A stretch of 64,000 nt of DNA, taken from the NCBI RefSeq assembly GCF_014356525.2, contig NC_052507.1:38986368-39050367 (forward strand). Direction: 5' to 3'. The position numbers and the translations under genes are program-made. The notes beneath the pieces were generated by a model that saw only the letters and a program-made list of their open reading frames with translations, had not been told where the DNA came from and ran no database searches. The stretch's first letter is position 1. Every line of letters begins with the position of its first letter. This stretch comes from Nilaparvata lugens (taxonomy: Eukaryota > Arthropoda > Insecta > Hemiptera > Delphacidae). This document shows positions 32,015-44,756 of this stretch, in pieces.

Positions 32015-32185
32015 AGGTGCGTACAGATTCACGCTCCGCGAGCACGACCAATTCACTTTCCATCAGCTGATTATATCTGTATTCGTAAAGAAACGGATAT
32101 AAAAAGATACATATATAAAAAGCTTGGCATCAGCTGTTAAAAAATGAATTGCACGTGTTTGCGGCGCGTAAATCTGTACGCACCT
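32015..32185. mobile_element. MITE (~171 bp)
   Basis: Termini AGGTGCGTACAGATTCACGC and its inverse (GCGTAAATCTGTACGCACCT, with a one-base difference). ORF-like stretches across it are incidental. Confidence 0.75.
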
Positions 32186-32187
32186 CA

Positions 32188-32320
32188 AGGTCCATGTTAT
32201 ACGAGCGCTGATAAATTGACTTAGCAATGTTACTTTTATAGTGCGCGCTAACAACGCTGTGTATAACTTGGTTCAGCGCTGCCAGCGCCGCGGCATTAGC
32301 GCTCGTATAACATGGGCTTT
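32188..32320. mobile_element. Second MITE (~130 bp), adjacent
   Basis: CCATGTTATACGAGCGCT (32191-32208) is the exact inverse of AGCGCTCGTATAACATGG (about 32298-32315). The interior is GC-rich with CAGCGCTG-type palindromes. It sits directly beside the preceding MITE. Confidence 0.75.
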
Positions 32321-32324
32321 AGGC

Positions 32325-32365
32325 AATACCTACTATTACTATTACTAAAGTAATAGTAGGTATTG
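32325..32365. repeat. Short palindrome
   Basis: CAATACCTACTATTACTA is mirrored by TAGTAATAGTAGGTATTG-type sequence across about 5 bp, giving a potential hairpin next to the MITE pair. Confidence 0.7.
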
Positions 32366-33107
32366 CTTCAGGTGTACAAAATGTTCTATTGGAAGAGCTG
32401 TGGTATAACGTCAAACACAAGCCCATAATAAGTGTTTTACTTCTTTTTCTCAGCTTTTTCGAGAACAAAAAACGATTAAATTAGGTACAAATGTTCAGCT
32501 AGGGTCTAAAAATATTATGTTGAGAGGTGCCCAATATTTCACCGAAGATTCGCTCAAAGCTGGCGTTTTCCAACATTTTTCTATATTTTTCGGTTTTTCA
32601 GTACTTTATGGACAGAAATTGTTTAAATCTGTTCCACAGGTCCGTGTAATATTTTTTTAAGTTCAGAGTAAGTTGTTTTTCCAGGGTTTTCAGGAACAAC
32701 TGAATTTGAAAGTGTAAACTTGAGGTAATGGCGGTGATAAATCAGAGGGATTCTTTTCTCCAGTTTCTCATTTAGTTTTCTATGCATATTTCTCCATTTA
32801 TCGAAAAATTCATACTTGAGAGAGTTTGATATGAATGTTTTGTAAGTTGACCACGTCATTCCTATAATCACGTATAAGCCTGTGGTACTTTTCTGTAAGT
32901 TGTGTAATTCTCATTGATTGAATAAATAAATTCCTATCTCAAATTTTAAAGGCCTGATCTGAATACAATAATTTTCATAATATCTCAACAAAGTCTCTAC
33001 AGAGAAATATTTATTCATACCAATAGAAACACGATATTTCCATCCTGCACTACATAATTCGAATCAAACGTTCCTGAAAGTCTCTTTTGACTTTTTGATG
33101 GAAAGGA

Positions 33108-33160
33108 GCATGCCCATATGAAAAATGCAGACGAGCGAAGCGAGCCTGCCGACTAGTCTC
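33108..33160. repeat. MITE end fragment (GAGCGAAGCGAGCC type)
   Basis: ATGAAAAATGCAGACGAGCG through CGAGCCTGCCGACTAGT matches the internal block of the MITE at 27033-27254. It supplies the last ~30 codons of the neighbouring gag ORF, so those residues are not gag. Confidence 0.7.
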
Positions 33161-35253
33161 AAATAGTTCCATCGATAAAACCTATAATATTCTACTGTGA
33201 AATTTTTCAATTCACTCAAGTTTTTTATATTATTGCTGCTGGATCCTCCTTGATCCATCCATCCGCCACTGCCTGTAATTCTAGTTTTCTGTATATCTGG
33301 TGGCGGGTCGTTGGGTGTTGGGTTCTGTGTTTTTTGTTGGTTTAATCCTGTTGCATGCGCTAATGTATAATTTGTGCTTACTTGTTGAGGTGGCGGTTTG
33401 TAATTTCTGTTGTAATTATTCTGAGTGTAACCATTATTTGAGTTTAATCGATCACGGCCATCATAATAATTCCTGCGATTGCTCTGATGGGTGTAATGAT
33501 TAGTTGTGCGATTTTGAAAATTTTTATTATTCCAATTACTATTTTGTTTGTGCTCATAGCGGCGTTCAAATTGAGGGGCAGATCGGGAGCGATCATGTGA
33601 TACCGGTTCATAGTTTTGGCTGGTATACTGATTACTTTTTGAGTTATGTTGATTCTGTGTGTATCTTTGGTCTGATCGATGGTTTGACATTGCCATCACA
33701 GACTGTATGCCATATAGATGATTTATTAGTTGTTTGCAATCAGTAATGGGTTGGGTAGTGAGTGCCATTCTAACTTGATACGGTAGCTTCTTTAAAATAA
33801 TACTCGCTAATGCCGATTCGTTAATGGGCTCGCTCAGTTGAGAATTTTTGAACTGTAGGTCAGTGACGAAAGTGGTACATGCACCGTCTAAGTTAGGGTT
33901 GAAATCGCATGATATGATATCCGCTAGCACATCCAACTGTTTACTTCTGCTCCAATACTGTTCCAGGAAGACAGCTATAAACTCATCGAATGATGTAAAT
34001 TCATGGGCTCTACTCCGAAAGAACATCAGGGGTTCGCCAATTAATAAACTAGTCAAACGAAGACGCCACATACTCCAAGAGGTAGGTGCAAGAGTTTGTA
34101 CTAATTTTATCTGATCAATGAATGGTTGAGGTTGCAAATGGCGATCAGTATTATCAAATTTACCCAGTCCTTGCAATATACTATGTGAATTGATGTTATC
34201 TGCTTGAATTCCATGAGGCCGTTGTTGGATATAATTTTCTAATACTGTTATTTTCTCCTGTGCCATCTGCCATTGACTATTATTTGTAATTTTATTAGCA
34301 TTTACTTCTTGATCTAATTGAGTCAGAGTGGATTTTTGAATTAGTAGAGTTCCATTTAAAGCCTTACAGGTTTCTGTGTTCTGATTGATACTACCTTGCA
34401 GTTGGTTCATTTTTGTGGACATAGTAATCTGTTTATTTTGTATATCTATAATACTGTTAATATTTTTATCAACTGTAGTTGTTAAATTTTGATTGGCGAC
34501 GGTAATTTGTTTGTTGATTTCTTGATGGCAATCGGCTTTAATGCTAGTTGTTATATCCTGAATTGGTGTAGTGATTTGTGTGGTTAAGTTATCTATCCTT
34601 TCGTTTAGTTCACAGGTAACTGTATCCAACCTTTCCGATAATCCTGCCGTAACTTTATCCTGACTTTCCCTCTGTAGATTTATCATTGCTTTTAATTCTT
34701 CTCTATGATTCTCTACTTTACTCTCAATAGTATCTAACCGCCGTTCTACTGATTGTATGGTGTCTGCTGTCTCCTTCATGCCCTGTTCCACTGTTTGTTT
34801 ATTTGCCTCTTTTATTGCCGCATTCTCTTTTTTAATTTCCTGCATCATGTTATCCATTGTGTTTTGTAACATAATATTGAACATACTGCTAGTTTGTTCC
34901 ATTATTACCCTTTTAAATGGATCTAGCTCTGTGACTGAAAATATACTTTGTTTGCTCAGATGTGACTCGGCCTCTGGAGATGTGGGTTCTGCAGGCTGCT
35001 CCTCGCCCCCTTCGAAGTTGATCTCTGCTATCCGTTGATTCAATGGTATGTCAGCGGCATCGATTCGAGTGGATGATAGAGGTTGCAGACCTTGTGGATC
35101 GAAGACTATCGACCCGACACTTCCTGGTTCCCTTTCTCGTGGCGTATTGGCATCTACCATGGTGGGGTTTGATGTGCTGGGAGTCGACAAAGTGGGATCT
35201 GTACAACCGCCGTACATATATGAAACTTCAGAGTTTGCAGGAGTGTGATTCAT
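33160..35253 (-). CDS. LTR-retrotransposon gag (long coiled-coil type), copy 1
   Basis: An open frame from ATG 35253, nominally to 33064 (729 codons); the last ~30 codons come from a MITE fragment. Residues 1-115 are low-complexity and acidic. About 120-350 is a long heptad-like coiled coil (VERRLDTIESKVENHREEL). About 360-520 is capsid-like (APTSWSMWRLRLTSLLIGEP, FDEFIAVFLEQYW, LPYQVRMAL). About 530-690 is Asn/Gln/Arg/Tyr-rich and probably binds nucleic acid, with no CCHC knuckle. Gag would form the particle. A diverged homologue lies at 50965-52683. No pol follows, and no primer binding site is evident upstream, so this is a fragment with a long intact frame. A domesticated gag gene is an alternative, less likely given the MITE-derived end. 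Confidence 0.7.
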
Positions 35254-38200
35254 TATGTCAATATGATAAATGCTAATTAAAAAAGTGATGAATAATATGC
35301 AAAAATGCTTAAAAAAGACACAAACCGGGACTTACAGTGAAACAGTTATGTGCAAAGTTTTTGGATACCCGAAATAAGGTATTTATACTTAAGTTTTTTA
35401 TAATGCTCTAGCGCTCCAATATTGAATATTGATTCCTGACTAGTTTACAGACTGTGACTTATACTCCAACCGGCTTATACATAATATATTATTTATTTAT
35501 TTATTTATGGAGACAACAGGTTACCCCTAATGTGTCTCCTTCACAAATACAACAATACAAGATACAATACGTGAAATACAACAATACAATGAAAAAAAAT
35601 GAACAAAGTAACTTTCAATTGCAATATTGTTAAAAGAAAAAAAACTATAGAAATACAAGAGAAGGAAAAAAAATAGATGTATACAATAAAATAATTATAA
35701 AACGGAATATAGAAATGAAAAGGTTCTAAAATTGAAATAAAATATTAATTATTCAACATATTCATGACTAGAAAGTAATAGCAGTTTAGGCTCATAAAAT
35801 ATAATATCTCTTTCTATAAAATATATTTTATACAATAACAATAATATAAAATTTTCTTTAAAACATATAATTTCTCCTTATTTAAAGCTATTGATTCCCC
35901 AAAAAGTAATACAAAAAATAAATAATAGGTGCAAGATTCGGCACCTGACGGAATAAATAGAGCAATTCATCCTGATAAATATACTCCTAATATCTATCAA
36001 AATAACTTTTCTGGTAGCAAAATTAATAGAGGACCAGGTAGGCTGAGTCCTGAATACAACTCGTCCTACCAAAACAATAGGTAATGCGAATAATTGCAAA
36101 ATCAAATAGTGAATAATTGTTATTTTTATTGTTGAATTAATTGTGATGTAAGTTTCAAAATACATAAGTTGAATGTGATGCTAATTGTAAAGACCTTTAA
36201 AAATGTGAAAAAAAAACAAATTCAAAAAATAAAGTGATTTTGTATTCAAAATTTTGAATATTATTCAATGTCCTGAAATGACAAACTCTTTGATTGCCTT
36301 TGTAGGCACAGCTATAAGTAAGATAAATCTATATAAGTAAATGAACAATAGCAGTATGAATGAATAAGAATGGATGATATTACAAATTTATGATGAATAT
36401 ACAATTACTCAACCTGAATGTCTTGAGGATGTCGAAAGCTGTCGAAGATTGTAGGCATTTGTAAGAAATGCTCCGGCAATGGAAATCATCATCACCATAC
36501 CGGCCAGAGAGTGGGAGGGTATACGTAACCCCAAAGTGGAATGCTAAATTGCACAGTCGACCAAGTGAGTGGGAGGGTATATGGAACCCCAAAGTGGATG
36601 CAATTTCGACTGTCAATAGAGACTGCAGACCTTTATCGGTAGATTCGATCGTAGGTAGAATTGTAGAACAGATTCGGTAGCAGATTGATTCGAGAGATGT
36701 AGAGAGAGATTGGTTGAGTTTCTCAAAATCCAAACTGTGGACAGAGGAAAAGAAAATACCCTACGGTAAGAAAATATGTTGACTGTAGCAACAGCGCTCT
36801 GAACTACACAGAGTTCAGAGTACAAAGAGTTTCAAAACAAGAATATGAAAAGATTTGTAGAAACATCAAGCAATCTTGATGATCTTGGAATTTTGCAGAA
36901 ATGCAATAGAATCAAAATTCTAAATTGACATCTTTTAAAAACAGATTGAAATAGATGAACAATGTAAAATTGGAAAGAGCTTTAAACTAAATTCTAAAAA
37001 TTGAGTTCAGAAAAGCGTGTTCAAATTGAAAGTGGGGTTACACCTACCAGAAGTTTGAGATTCAAACACAATCCGTGAAGACATACAAGTTGTTTGATTG
37101 AATTAGGCCAATATTTATCGCAAATATGCCAATGAAACATGAAAGTACTGAATATTCAGCTGGAATTAAATCAAATTCGACAATTGAAACAAGAGCTGGC
37201 CAAATTCCACATTCTGGAATCGAGTTGAAAACAAAGAAACAGCACACAGAGTGCCACGGCAAACCGAGTGGAGCAAAACCTACCTACAATGGTTTACGCA
37301 AGTGAGAAATGCAAGAATAAAGATACAAAACACAAATATTATTCAAAAGCAAGTGAAAAAGGACAAATTTGAAATTAATCAACTAATACTAGACAACAAA
37401 TTGAAATTATTACAAAGATACAAATATTGAAAACAATGCAGACTAAATCTGCCAAACGTTGGCTATACTGGCAACGCGCTAAGTTCAAAGATCAGGCAAC
37501 GCACTGAGTTCAAAGATCAAAGATGATGCAAATTGAGTTTTAACACATCCAGTGAATCAGAGCTACAACAAACTATCGCAAATTATATTGCAGAAATTAA
37601 AGATCATATGAATATGTATTAACAGCCTAGATTTTATACTTCTTTGATTTATAGAACTTCTGATATGTAGATTGACTCATTACTTTCCAATAAAATACCT
37701 TTAATACTACATTTACTTGCGCAAGTATTTTTCACCAAATTCTTAATTTATTAGAAACCCTTTCGACGAGCTAGCTTTGATTCTTATTTAATTTCGAAGC
37801 ACTGAGGGCGCCCTATCACTATTTCAATATTTTTCACTCACGTGTCGAAATCTTCTTATGAGCTGCTGATGTCGATCCAACTCCTGGTGGTCCTGGATTA
37901 TTGTAGCCGGAGTCGTCTCTTCCAAGGGGTTACAAAATTATTTAAAAATGAAAATGACTTTTGCTTTATAAGAGCATCACAAAGTCTTATAAGAAATTTA
38001 GTAATTCAATTTAACTTTAAGTTATTACAAGATATAGCAAGGTATTACGCTCTATAATTTTTAGTGACCTCTCATGGTGGCATTTGGCAGGCGAGTGTGG
38101 TTCTCCTTTCTCAATTTTACAATTCTCATTTCCGATTTCTAAATTTACATAAGATTTGAATATCCTAGTCCTCCGCCATTCAAGGCTCAAATAGACTGTA

Positions 38201-40300
38201 CCAAAATATTAAACTATTACTTATGTTATATATTTAATAATTTCTTTGCCTTCGGGCCATATCCAAAACATAGACTATACAACAATTTTATACAAATTCT
38301 ATTTATTTGTAGAAATATATACAAATATTTTTGAATCGGCTCACTACTGCCGCCTATCAATTGCCATTATGTGATTGGTGCATGCAAATTGTTACAGTAT
38401 TCATGCGCCTGGTAACCTCCTATTTCCTTAATACATTTAATTATTTTTATTGGGTTTTTAAATATGCTCTCTACATGCTAAGTAATTTTTTATATGTTAT
38501 TATTTGTTTCATGCATCATAATAATTAGCCACGTGAGACCTTTAGTTCCTCAAATCGCATACTGTTTTGCCACAATAAATTTCTGCCAAGGTGTTTGGTC
38601 AGATTCTACGTTGCATGGCTCGGTCGATCGTTAGATCGCCGATCACTAAATGTTTATGCCTAACCTCAACCTTCAATATTTTATATAATATTATATATTA
38701 GCAAAAAATTATTTCAATTCCTCTTAGGCTGTTGTACAGTTTAGCCGGGACGATCTGATATTATCTAATCTTTACGTTATCTCTTTGGCGATATTAGCCA
38801 ATTACTTCACTTAGACCTACAAATATTTCAGCTAGGGATTTTTATTTATCCATCCAAATTACAATATGTTACAAGCTTTGGCTTTTCCACTGGAAGTTAT
38901 GCTCAACGAGGGAGGGGGAATAATTTTCAGTGAAAAGGCCTCATATCAGTTTGTATTGAGACGTAACTGGAAAACCATCATGTAACGGTGTGCGAGCCTC
39001 GGTCCTCTGAATGGGTCTGTTACCCATCCAGAGGGACAAATTAAAACGTTTTTTGGTAATCAGTAATTTTGATTTAGTAAAAGTCCGAATTAGATAGAAT
39101 CAGTAGATGTAAGATTAAGAAGTTAATTGTGTGCGATAAATTACTTTTAACACAGCTCTTTCTCGAAGATGGAGAGGTCCGATGCTCCATCCTCCACTAA
39201 TCACTCCCACTACCTAGCAGCATTCTCCTTCTCTTGTGTCTGAGTGAGAGAGCTTTGTAATGCGACGCGGCAACACTCCCCTCCATCTATTGCTGGCAAT
39301 GTTCCAAGAAGTGAACTGGTCAGCAGGTATATTGGTTTGTGTATGTTACGGAGATGTGTTCATCACAAGAACATGAAGCAAAATGACATGGCGCATCTAA
39401 TTGTGCGCAGGATGTCCGTCTGTGTCTATGCTACAAACTGTGGAGGGAGAAATGGGTTTCTCCTTTTCATGTTAAAAGTAATTTATCTCGCACTTTAGTG
39501 TAGTAAGTTTCATAACGTCTGAGTTCATTGTGTTTTGGATTATGTGTTCTCAAAAGTAAAGTTTAGATATTGTTGGAATGGTGAGTGCCAAACTCTTGTT
39601 GTTTTCGTATTATATATAAAAAGTTAGTACATAGATTGACCGAGGCCCGAATTTAGTTGCAGCAAGTTAGCAGGTTCCCAATATGTATAGATTGAAATTG
39701 AATATACGGTACCTTTTTTTCTGAATCAGTTACTGAGTAGCTCTGTTTGAAAATTTCACATGATTTATATTGATTCGTTAATGAATTCAATAAACCTGAT
39801 GTTAAATTTTAAGAGTATTTTTTTCAATGAAGTTCCTGACTCGTAGTTGCTAGTTGCTAATGGGTGACAATCAAATAATTATGATTATCTGTGCATTTGG
39901 ATGAACGAATTCACTATAAGCACCCAACCAATCAAGGATTCAAATACCGGTAGATGATTTGATAGCAGTAACTTTAGCAAATATTATAGAAGAGAAGAAA
40001 CACCCCCCTCCGTTTACACTAAGCTTAATTTATCACTACCTAGGTCTCTATCTAGGGCAACCAAACTGAACATTCACAAAACGCTGATCTGACCAATCAC
40101 CTATGTCTATTTTGATATTTCAAAAAGATGTATTTTATTTTTTGGTAGAAGAGGCATTTTATAGTGTTGACGAGCTCTTTGATAATGGAACCTTACAATA
40201 ATTTAAGAAATTACTCATACTCTATATGATTGATGTAGTAGCCTACTGTATGGCATGTATGTTTTATGTTCTATGTTTTGATTTTATTTTTGACGATACA
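35254..40300. other. Long interval without a recognised gene
   Basis: A (TTTAT)n run at about 35489-35508 starts what looks like the 3' end of a minus-strand retroelement. A ~58-bp tandem duplication lies at 36506-36602. A repeated GTTCAAAGATCA phrase is near 37473-37525. ORFs here are 60-117 codons and AT-biased with no recognised domains. I see no exon-intron structure I can defend. Confidence 0.45.
36506..36602 (+). repeat. ~58-bp tandem duplication
   Basis: GAGTGGGAGGGTATACGTAA at about 36508 recurs as GAGTGGGAGGGTATATGGAA at about 36566, each followed by CCCCAAAGTGGA. Confidence 0.8.
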
Positions 40301-40447
40301 CTATTTGATACAATTAAATTTTTGTACAACAATGTGTAAATAAAGAATTTGATTTGATGAAGTGGAGGATGATCTCCTAAAGATGGGGATAAGAGCATGG
40401 AGACAAAAGGCATGTGACTGTGATGTGTAGAGGGCTCTTCAATAATA

Positions 40448-41217
40448 TTAGTATGTTCGAGGATTTGCACCAATACCAGTAATCCTTCCTGGTAGCCACT
40501 TACTAGACAGATTTAATTTGTAGAGGATATCATCACCAACTCTCAGGCTTGGCAAAGGTCTTGCTGTCTTATCAAATTGTTTTTTGTAGTTGTCCTGATT
40601 TGATTTGACTTGGTTACTGTAAATATTGTGACTGATTAATGTTGGCTTCAATAGGGTTTCATTAATAAGAATATTGCACCGTAAGCACCCTGAATAGAGC
40701 AATTGAGAGGGAGAAGGCATGTTGTCTTTAGGTGTATTGCGCTGGTGAAGCAATGCCAAAAGAATGTCTGAACTAGAGTCATGACATTTTCTCAAAATGT
40801 TTTTTACAATTTTGACTGCACTCTCAGCCATCCCATTTGACTGGGAGTGATAGAGAGGACTAGTCATTAAGTGTATTATGCCCCAGTCATCCTTGAATGA
40901 TTTGAAAGCACTTGAAGAAAGGGGTGGACCACCATCATAGCAGTGACTAATTCCATGGGGATACCCTGACGACTGAAAATTGATTTGAAATGTGAAATCA
41001 CAATGACTGCTGTGGTGCAAGGTAGAGCTACCAATTCAATCAACTTTGAATAATAACAATCTACTACAACCATGAACTTTTGGCCATTGAAGTCCAGTAA
41101 GTCAGCAGCAACTTTTTGCCATGGCAAATCTGGAATAGTATATGTGGTTGCAGTGGCTCAGCTGTGCTAGCTGGACGATACTTGAGACAGATAGAACACT
41201 GTTCTACCATGTTTTTT
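40448..41217 (-). pseudogene. Ty3/Gypsy-type integrase fragment
   Basis: The minus strand from about 41217 reads VEQCSICLKYRPASTAEP (the CxxC half of the HHCC zinc-binding domain), then PWQKVAADLLDFNGQKFMVV (first catalytic Asp), IFSRQGIP, a DGGPPLSS stretch (second Asp) in another frame, and SQSNGMAESAVKIVKNILRK (catalytic Glu). The C-terminal domain contains LRVGDDILYK and WLPGRITGIG. At least one frameshift lies between 40930 and 41000. Protease, RT and RNase H are absent. Integrase inserts LTR-element cDNA. It could belong to the same family as the gag ORFs, which are in the same orientation, but nothing in this window links them. Confidence 0.8.
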
Positions 41218-41439
41218 GTTTTTTTCAATATAGAAATTCAACTAATTGACAAAATATTTAATCTCAATTATAAAAATTTATTATTACATCTTTAAAAAAT
41301 ATATTTTCTTAACAAATAAAATATGATCAACTATTTTCAACAATGATTTTTCAACAGTAATAAATTCATCAGATATACCAGTATCAGCTTTTTGGGTGGC
41401 AAGGTTGAGATCTGGCAACCCTTTTCTCCTATCTTCCTA

Positions 41440-41470
41440 CACTGCCATTATAACGTGGACCTTACTATAG
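41440..41470 (-). repeat. Dispersed ~31-bp motif (transposon terminus?), copy 3
   Basis: CACTGCCATTATAACGTGG and the following bases; see copies at 11474-11504 and 23736-23766. Confidence 0.6.
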
Positions 41471-41879
41471 ACCTAATTCCCTCGTCAAGCCGGGAAAACA
41501 TAGGCTGACGAGCGGCTATTATTTGAGTGTAAAAATACCTCACTTGCAATGCACTTATTTTATAAATTATTTGACTGGGAAGGGAATGAAAAATACCTTG
41601 AAGTTCGAAGAAGATTAAGTGATATTAGTTGCAATAAAGAATATTATGATACTGTATTTAATAAATCATAATATTCATTGATTTCCTGGGTGAAGTGGAT
41701 ATCTTAAGGGTTTATATTGAAAGGATTAAGTGAATAATTTTGTTATTTTTACTTTCCTTGCCCTATTATCATAGGTAAAGAAATTATTGCTTTCCGAAAC
41801 AAATTAAGGTACCCCAATTTCTAAATTTCTATACATTTCAAGGTCCCCTGAGTCCAAAAAAGTTGTTTTTGGGTATTGG

Positions 41880-41920
41880 TCTGTGTGTGTGTGTGTTGTG
41901 TGTGTGTGTGTTGTGGTGTG

Positions 41921-41951
<31 letters not shown>

Positions 41952-42003
41952 TGTGTGTGGTGTGTGTGTGTGTGTGTGTGTGGGTGTGTGTGTGTGTGTG
42001 TGG

Positions 42004-42034
<31 letters not shown>

Positions 42035-42118
42035 GTGTGTGTGGTGTGTGTGTGTGTGTGGTGTGTGGTGTGTGTGTGTGGTGTGTGTGTGTGTGTGTGG
42101 TGTGTGGTGTGTGTGTGT
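41880..42118. repeat. (TG)n microsatellite with interruptions
   Basis: About 240 bp of TG dinucleotides broken by GG or TT steps. It creates long spurious ORFs (Cys/Val on plus, Thr/His on minus). Confidence 0.97.
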
Positions 42119-42317
42119 TTTCTCCATATGAGTCTTATTAAGCTACCTATTATTTATATACCCAATAAAAACTAATTAACATATAAAGACGAATACATTT
42201 TTGATTACAAATAGTACCTATAACTAATTTACAACACTAGAAAAACTATTGAAACAAGGAAAAGGCAACGTATATACGTGAAGTTTTGAGTTACCTTTTT
42301 TTGCATGACTGTTTGGT

Positions 42318-42614
42318 TTGCAAGGGCATTTTTCCAAGTGTATTGAAAAACATAGAATACTTGTTCATAAAAAATGTGATAAAAACCTGAAGAATTTCAG
42401 ACCATTATCAATTGTACCTTTGATGTCCAAAGTATTCAAGGCCATAATGCAAGACCAGATATCAAATCATTTTAAAAACTTTGGTATTTTTATTGAAAAA
42501 CAATTTGGCTTCAGGCCATGTAGAAATACTAGTAATGCAGTTACAAGTCCAGTAAATAGTGTTGTTTATTATTTGAATTATGATCTTTCTTTTAGCTACA
42601 GGTCATATATATGA
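42318..42614 (+). pseudogene. LINE RT fragment (fingers)
   Basis: NFRPLSIVPLMSKVFKAIMQ and EKQFGFRPCRNTSNAV are RT motifs 2 and 2a. Palm and active site are missing and the fragment ends in unrelated sequence near 42600. The lineage differs from LINEs 3-5. Confidence 0.7.
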
Positions 42615-42794
42615 CATGTCTTGAGCTGCGTTTACACCAAAGTTATTAAGAAAATGTTAATCCTTTGTGAATCCTCCAAAACCACCAAGGGAAAACTATT
42701 TTATTCCACCACATTAAATAAAAGTTATTGGGGTATAAATAATGTTTTGTATCAAATCTCATGATACAGAAGTGATATTATAATCTTCGGTTCA

Positions 42795-42942
42795 CCGGTT
42801 GCACAAAAGCCGGTTAAATTTTAACCGTGATCAATTCCACGAAAACCAATCAGAAAATCCGTCTTTTCAAAAACGCCTTCTCTGATATTGGTTCTCGTGA
42901 AATTAATCACGATTAAAATTCAACCAGCTTTTGTGCAACCGG
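42795..42942. mobile_element. MITE (~148 bp)
   Basis: CCGGTTGCACAAAAGCCGGT at the left and its inverse (CAGCTTTTGTGCAACCGG) at the right. The inner blocks TTAAATTTTAACCGTGATCA and AATTCCACGAAAACCAATCA are also mirrored. No ORF. Confidence 0.8.
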
Positions 42943-43128
42943 GCCTCAGCATATATATTATTTATATCAATATTATGCGGCGCCCTGGACCCCGTGTTCA
43001 AGGGGGGCTCACCCCATGCTACATCAAAGGTGAAAAAGTACAAATGTTGGGAACCCTATGAAAGTTTGATCTCTCGCATCCCACATGCCATCCAATGTCC
43101 CTCCGCCAGATTTAAACATTAACTTTAA

Positions 43129-43829
43129 TTTAGTGTTGAATGTGAAATCTCCGTTTTTGCAACAATAGACCAATTATTGACACAGGAATTTGGAGGGAAT
43201 GTTTTAAACAAATTTTTTCACTTTGCAGTTTTGTTGAGAATAGTTAGGAGGACAACATAAATCAAAAGTCCCCATTCCTAACTCATGTCCTAAGGGGATG
43301 AGGGTGGTTTAAAAAAGTTGCATTTTTCAGCGTTTTGCTTCCACGCTCATATTTTGGGAAAAATGCGTTCAACCGACATAACTAACTATTCAGAAATGAA
43401 GCTTGATAAATTCTCTACACCTTTTGTTCAGTGGAATTTTGTAATATTTCCAACAGTTCCCGAGATATTCGCTCTTGAAGGTGTGTAATTGTTAAAATAT
43501 CAGGCTTTTATCCAATGCTTTGCTCTTTCAGGACTTCTAACTCTCCAACAATGCATTATAAAAACTGACGCTTATTGTAGGTTTGTAGAGCATTGAATTC
43601 TCTTTGAAATGATGTATTATTTCACACCAAGTTTTCCTTCTATTGTTATAGCAGCTTCAGTGTAGGGGGTGAAAAAAAATTCAAAAGTTCTCAATACATG
43701 AGCGTGGAAGCAAAACGCTGAAAAATGCAACTTTTAAACCACCCTCATCCCCTTAGCACATGAGTTAGGAATGGGGACTTTTGATAAGTTGTCCTCCTAA
43801 AAAACAGAGATTCCACATTCAACACTAAA
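43129..43829. mobile_element. Foldback element (~700 bp)
   Basis: The left arm (43130-43358) and right arm (43692-43829) are inverted. Outer ends are TTTAGTGTTGAATGTG and its inverse; inner blocks include GGGGATGAGGGTGGTTTAAA and CAGCGTTTTGCTTCCACGCT. The left arm carries extra sequence at about 43165-43245. A partial, diverged third arm (ACCCCCTCTTATCACAGGGG type) is at about 44165-44240. Confidence 0.75.
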
Positions 43830-44756
43830 GCTGTTGAAAAAAGGTGTAGGGAAATTCGTAAGAGCGTGAAATTATACATCAAATTGAAGAGAAATTAATG
43901 CTCTATAAGCTCATAATCAGCATGGATTTTTCCCGTAGATTTTCAAAAAGTTATAAGAGCAAAAATAGAAAAAAATTGGTGGCAAACGTGTTTTTTCAAA
44001 AATGTCACACCTTCCAAGAGCGGATATCTCGAAAAATAGTGGAGATATAAAAAAAGTTGTAGAATGAATATTATTGTAGGAAATTACGTAAACTTTAATT
44101 TGTTGATGTGAGTTAAGTCCTCAGGATACATAGTTTTTGAATTTTATGCCAGAATCCAAAAAATGGTACCTTTAAACCACCGCCTCCACCCTCTTATCAC
44201 AGGGGGTAGGGTTGGGGACTTCTGATATGTTTACCTCGTCCTTACTACTCTAAACAGAACTGCGGGATGAAAAATTGTCTTCCCAACGTTTCCCTTTAAA
44301 ACCTTTCCTTGAATTAACTATTCCTTCTTCCTGGTGGAAAGCGGGATTGCCAAATGTTTATACTGACCAAATAAGGGACACCGGTGTAGTATGCGGAGAT
44401 GGAACATCGGGGGGGGGGGGGGTGTTGTGTTTGGAATACCTCCCAGCTGAGAGGGTCGGTGGAAAGACTACTTCGGGAAACATCAAAGTTAGTAGACAGA
44501 CAGTTACTAACGTTGGGGAAACACTACTAGGCATTATTTATTCCGTGTGTTCAGAAACACATATACATGTTAGGTAGGTACTAAAATTGTGATGTGATAC
44601 CCATCATCATCGTTTGTGAAGGCAACATGTTTTTCCTGAATTATAGGCCTATCTATATTATACAGAATGGTAGGTTTACGTATCAATACACCAGTAGCCT
44701 CTACAAATCTGGGAGAAAAGTCATAATTAATTTCCAAGATTGTATATACCCGTCGA

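Noticed and set aside
33300..34114. Plus-strand ORFs opposite the gag gene
   Set aside because: Shadows of the minus-strand gag coding sequence.
39244..39498. 84-codon plus-strand ORF with basic and cysteine residues
   Set aside because: No family match or splice context; composition similar to neighbouring non-coding sequence.
41863..42175. Cys/Val-rich and Thr/His-rich ORFs
   Set aside because: Pure products of the (TG)n microsatellite in several frames.
44402..44422. G-run as a quadruplex regulatory element
   Set aside because: A plain homopolymer in a region without any recognised gene; no basis for a regulatory role.
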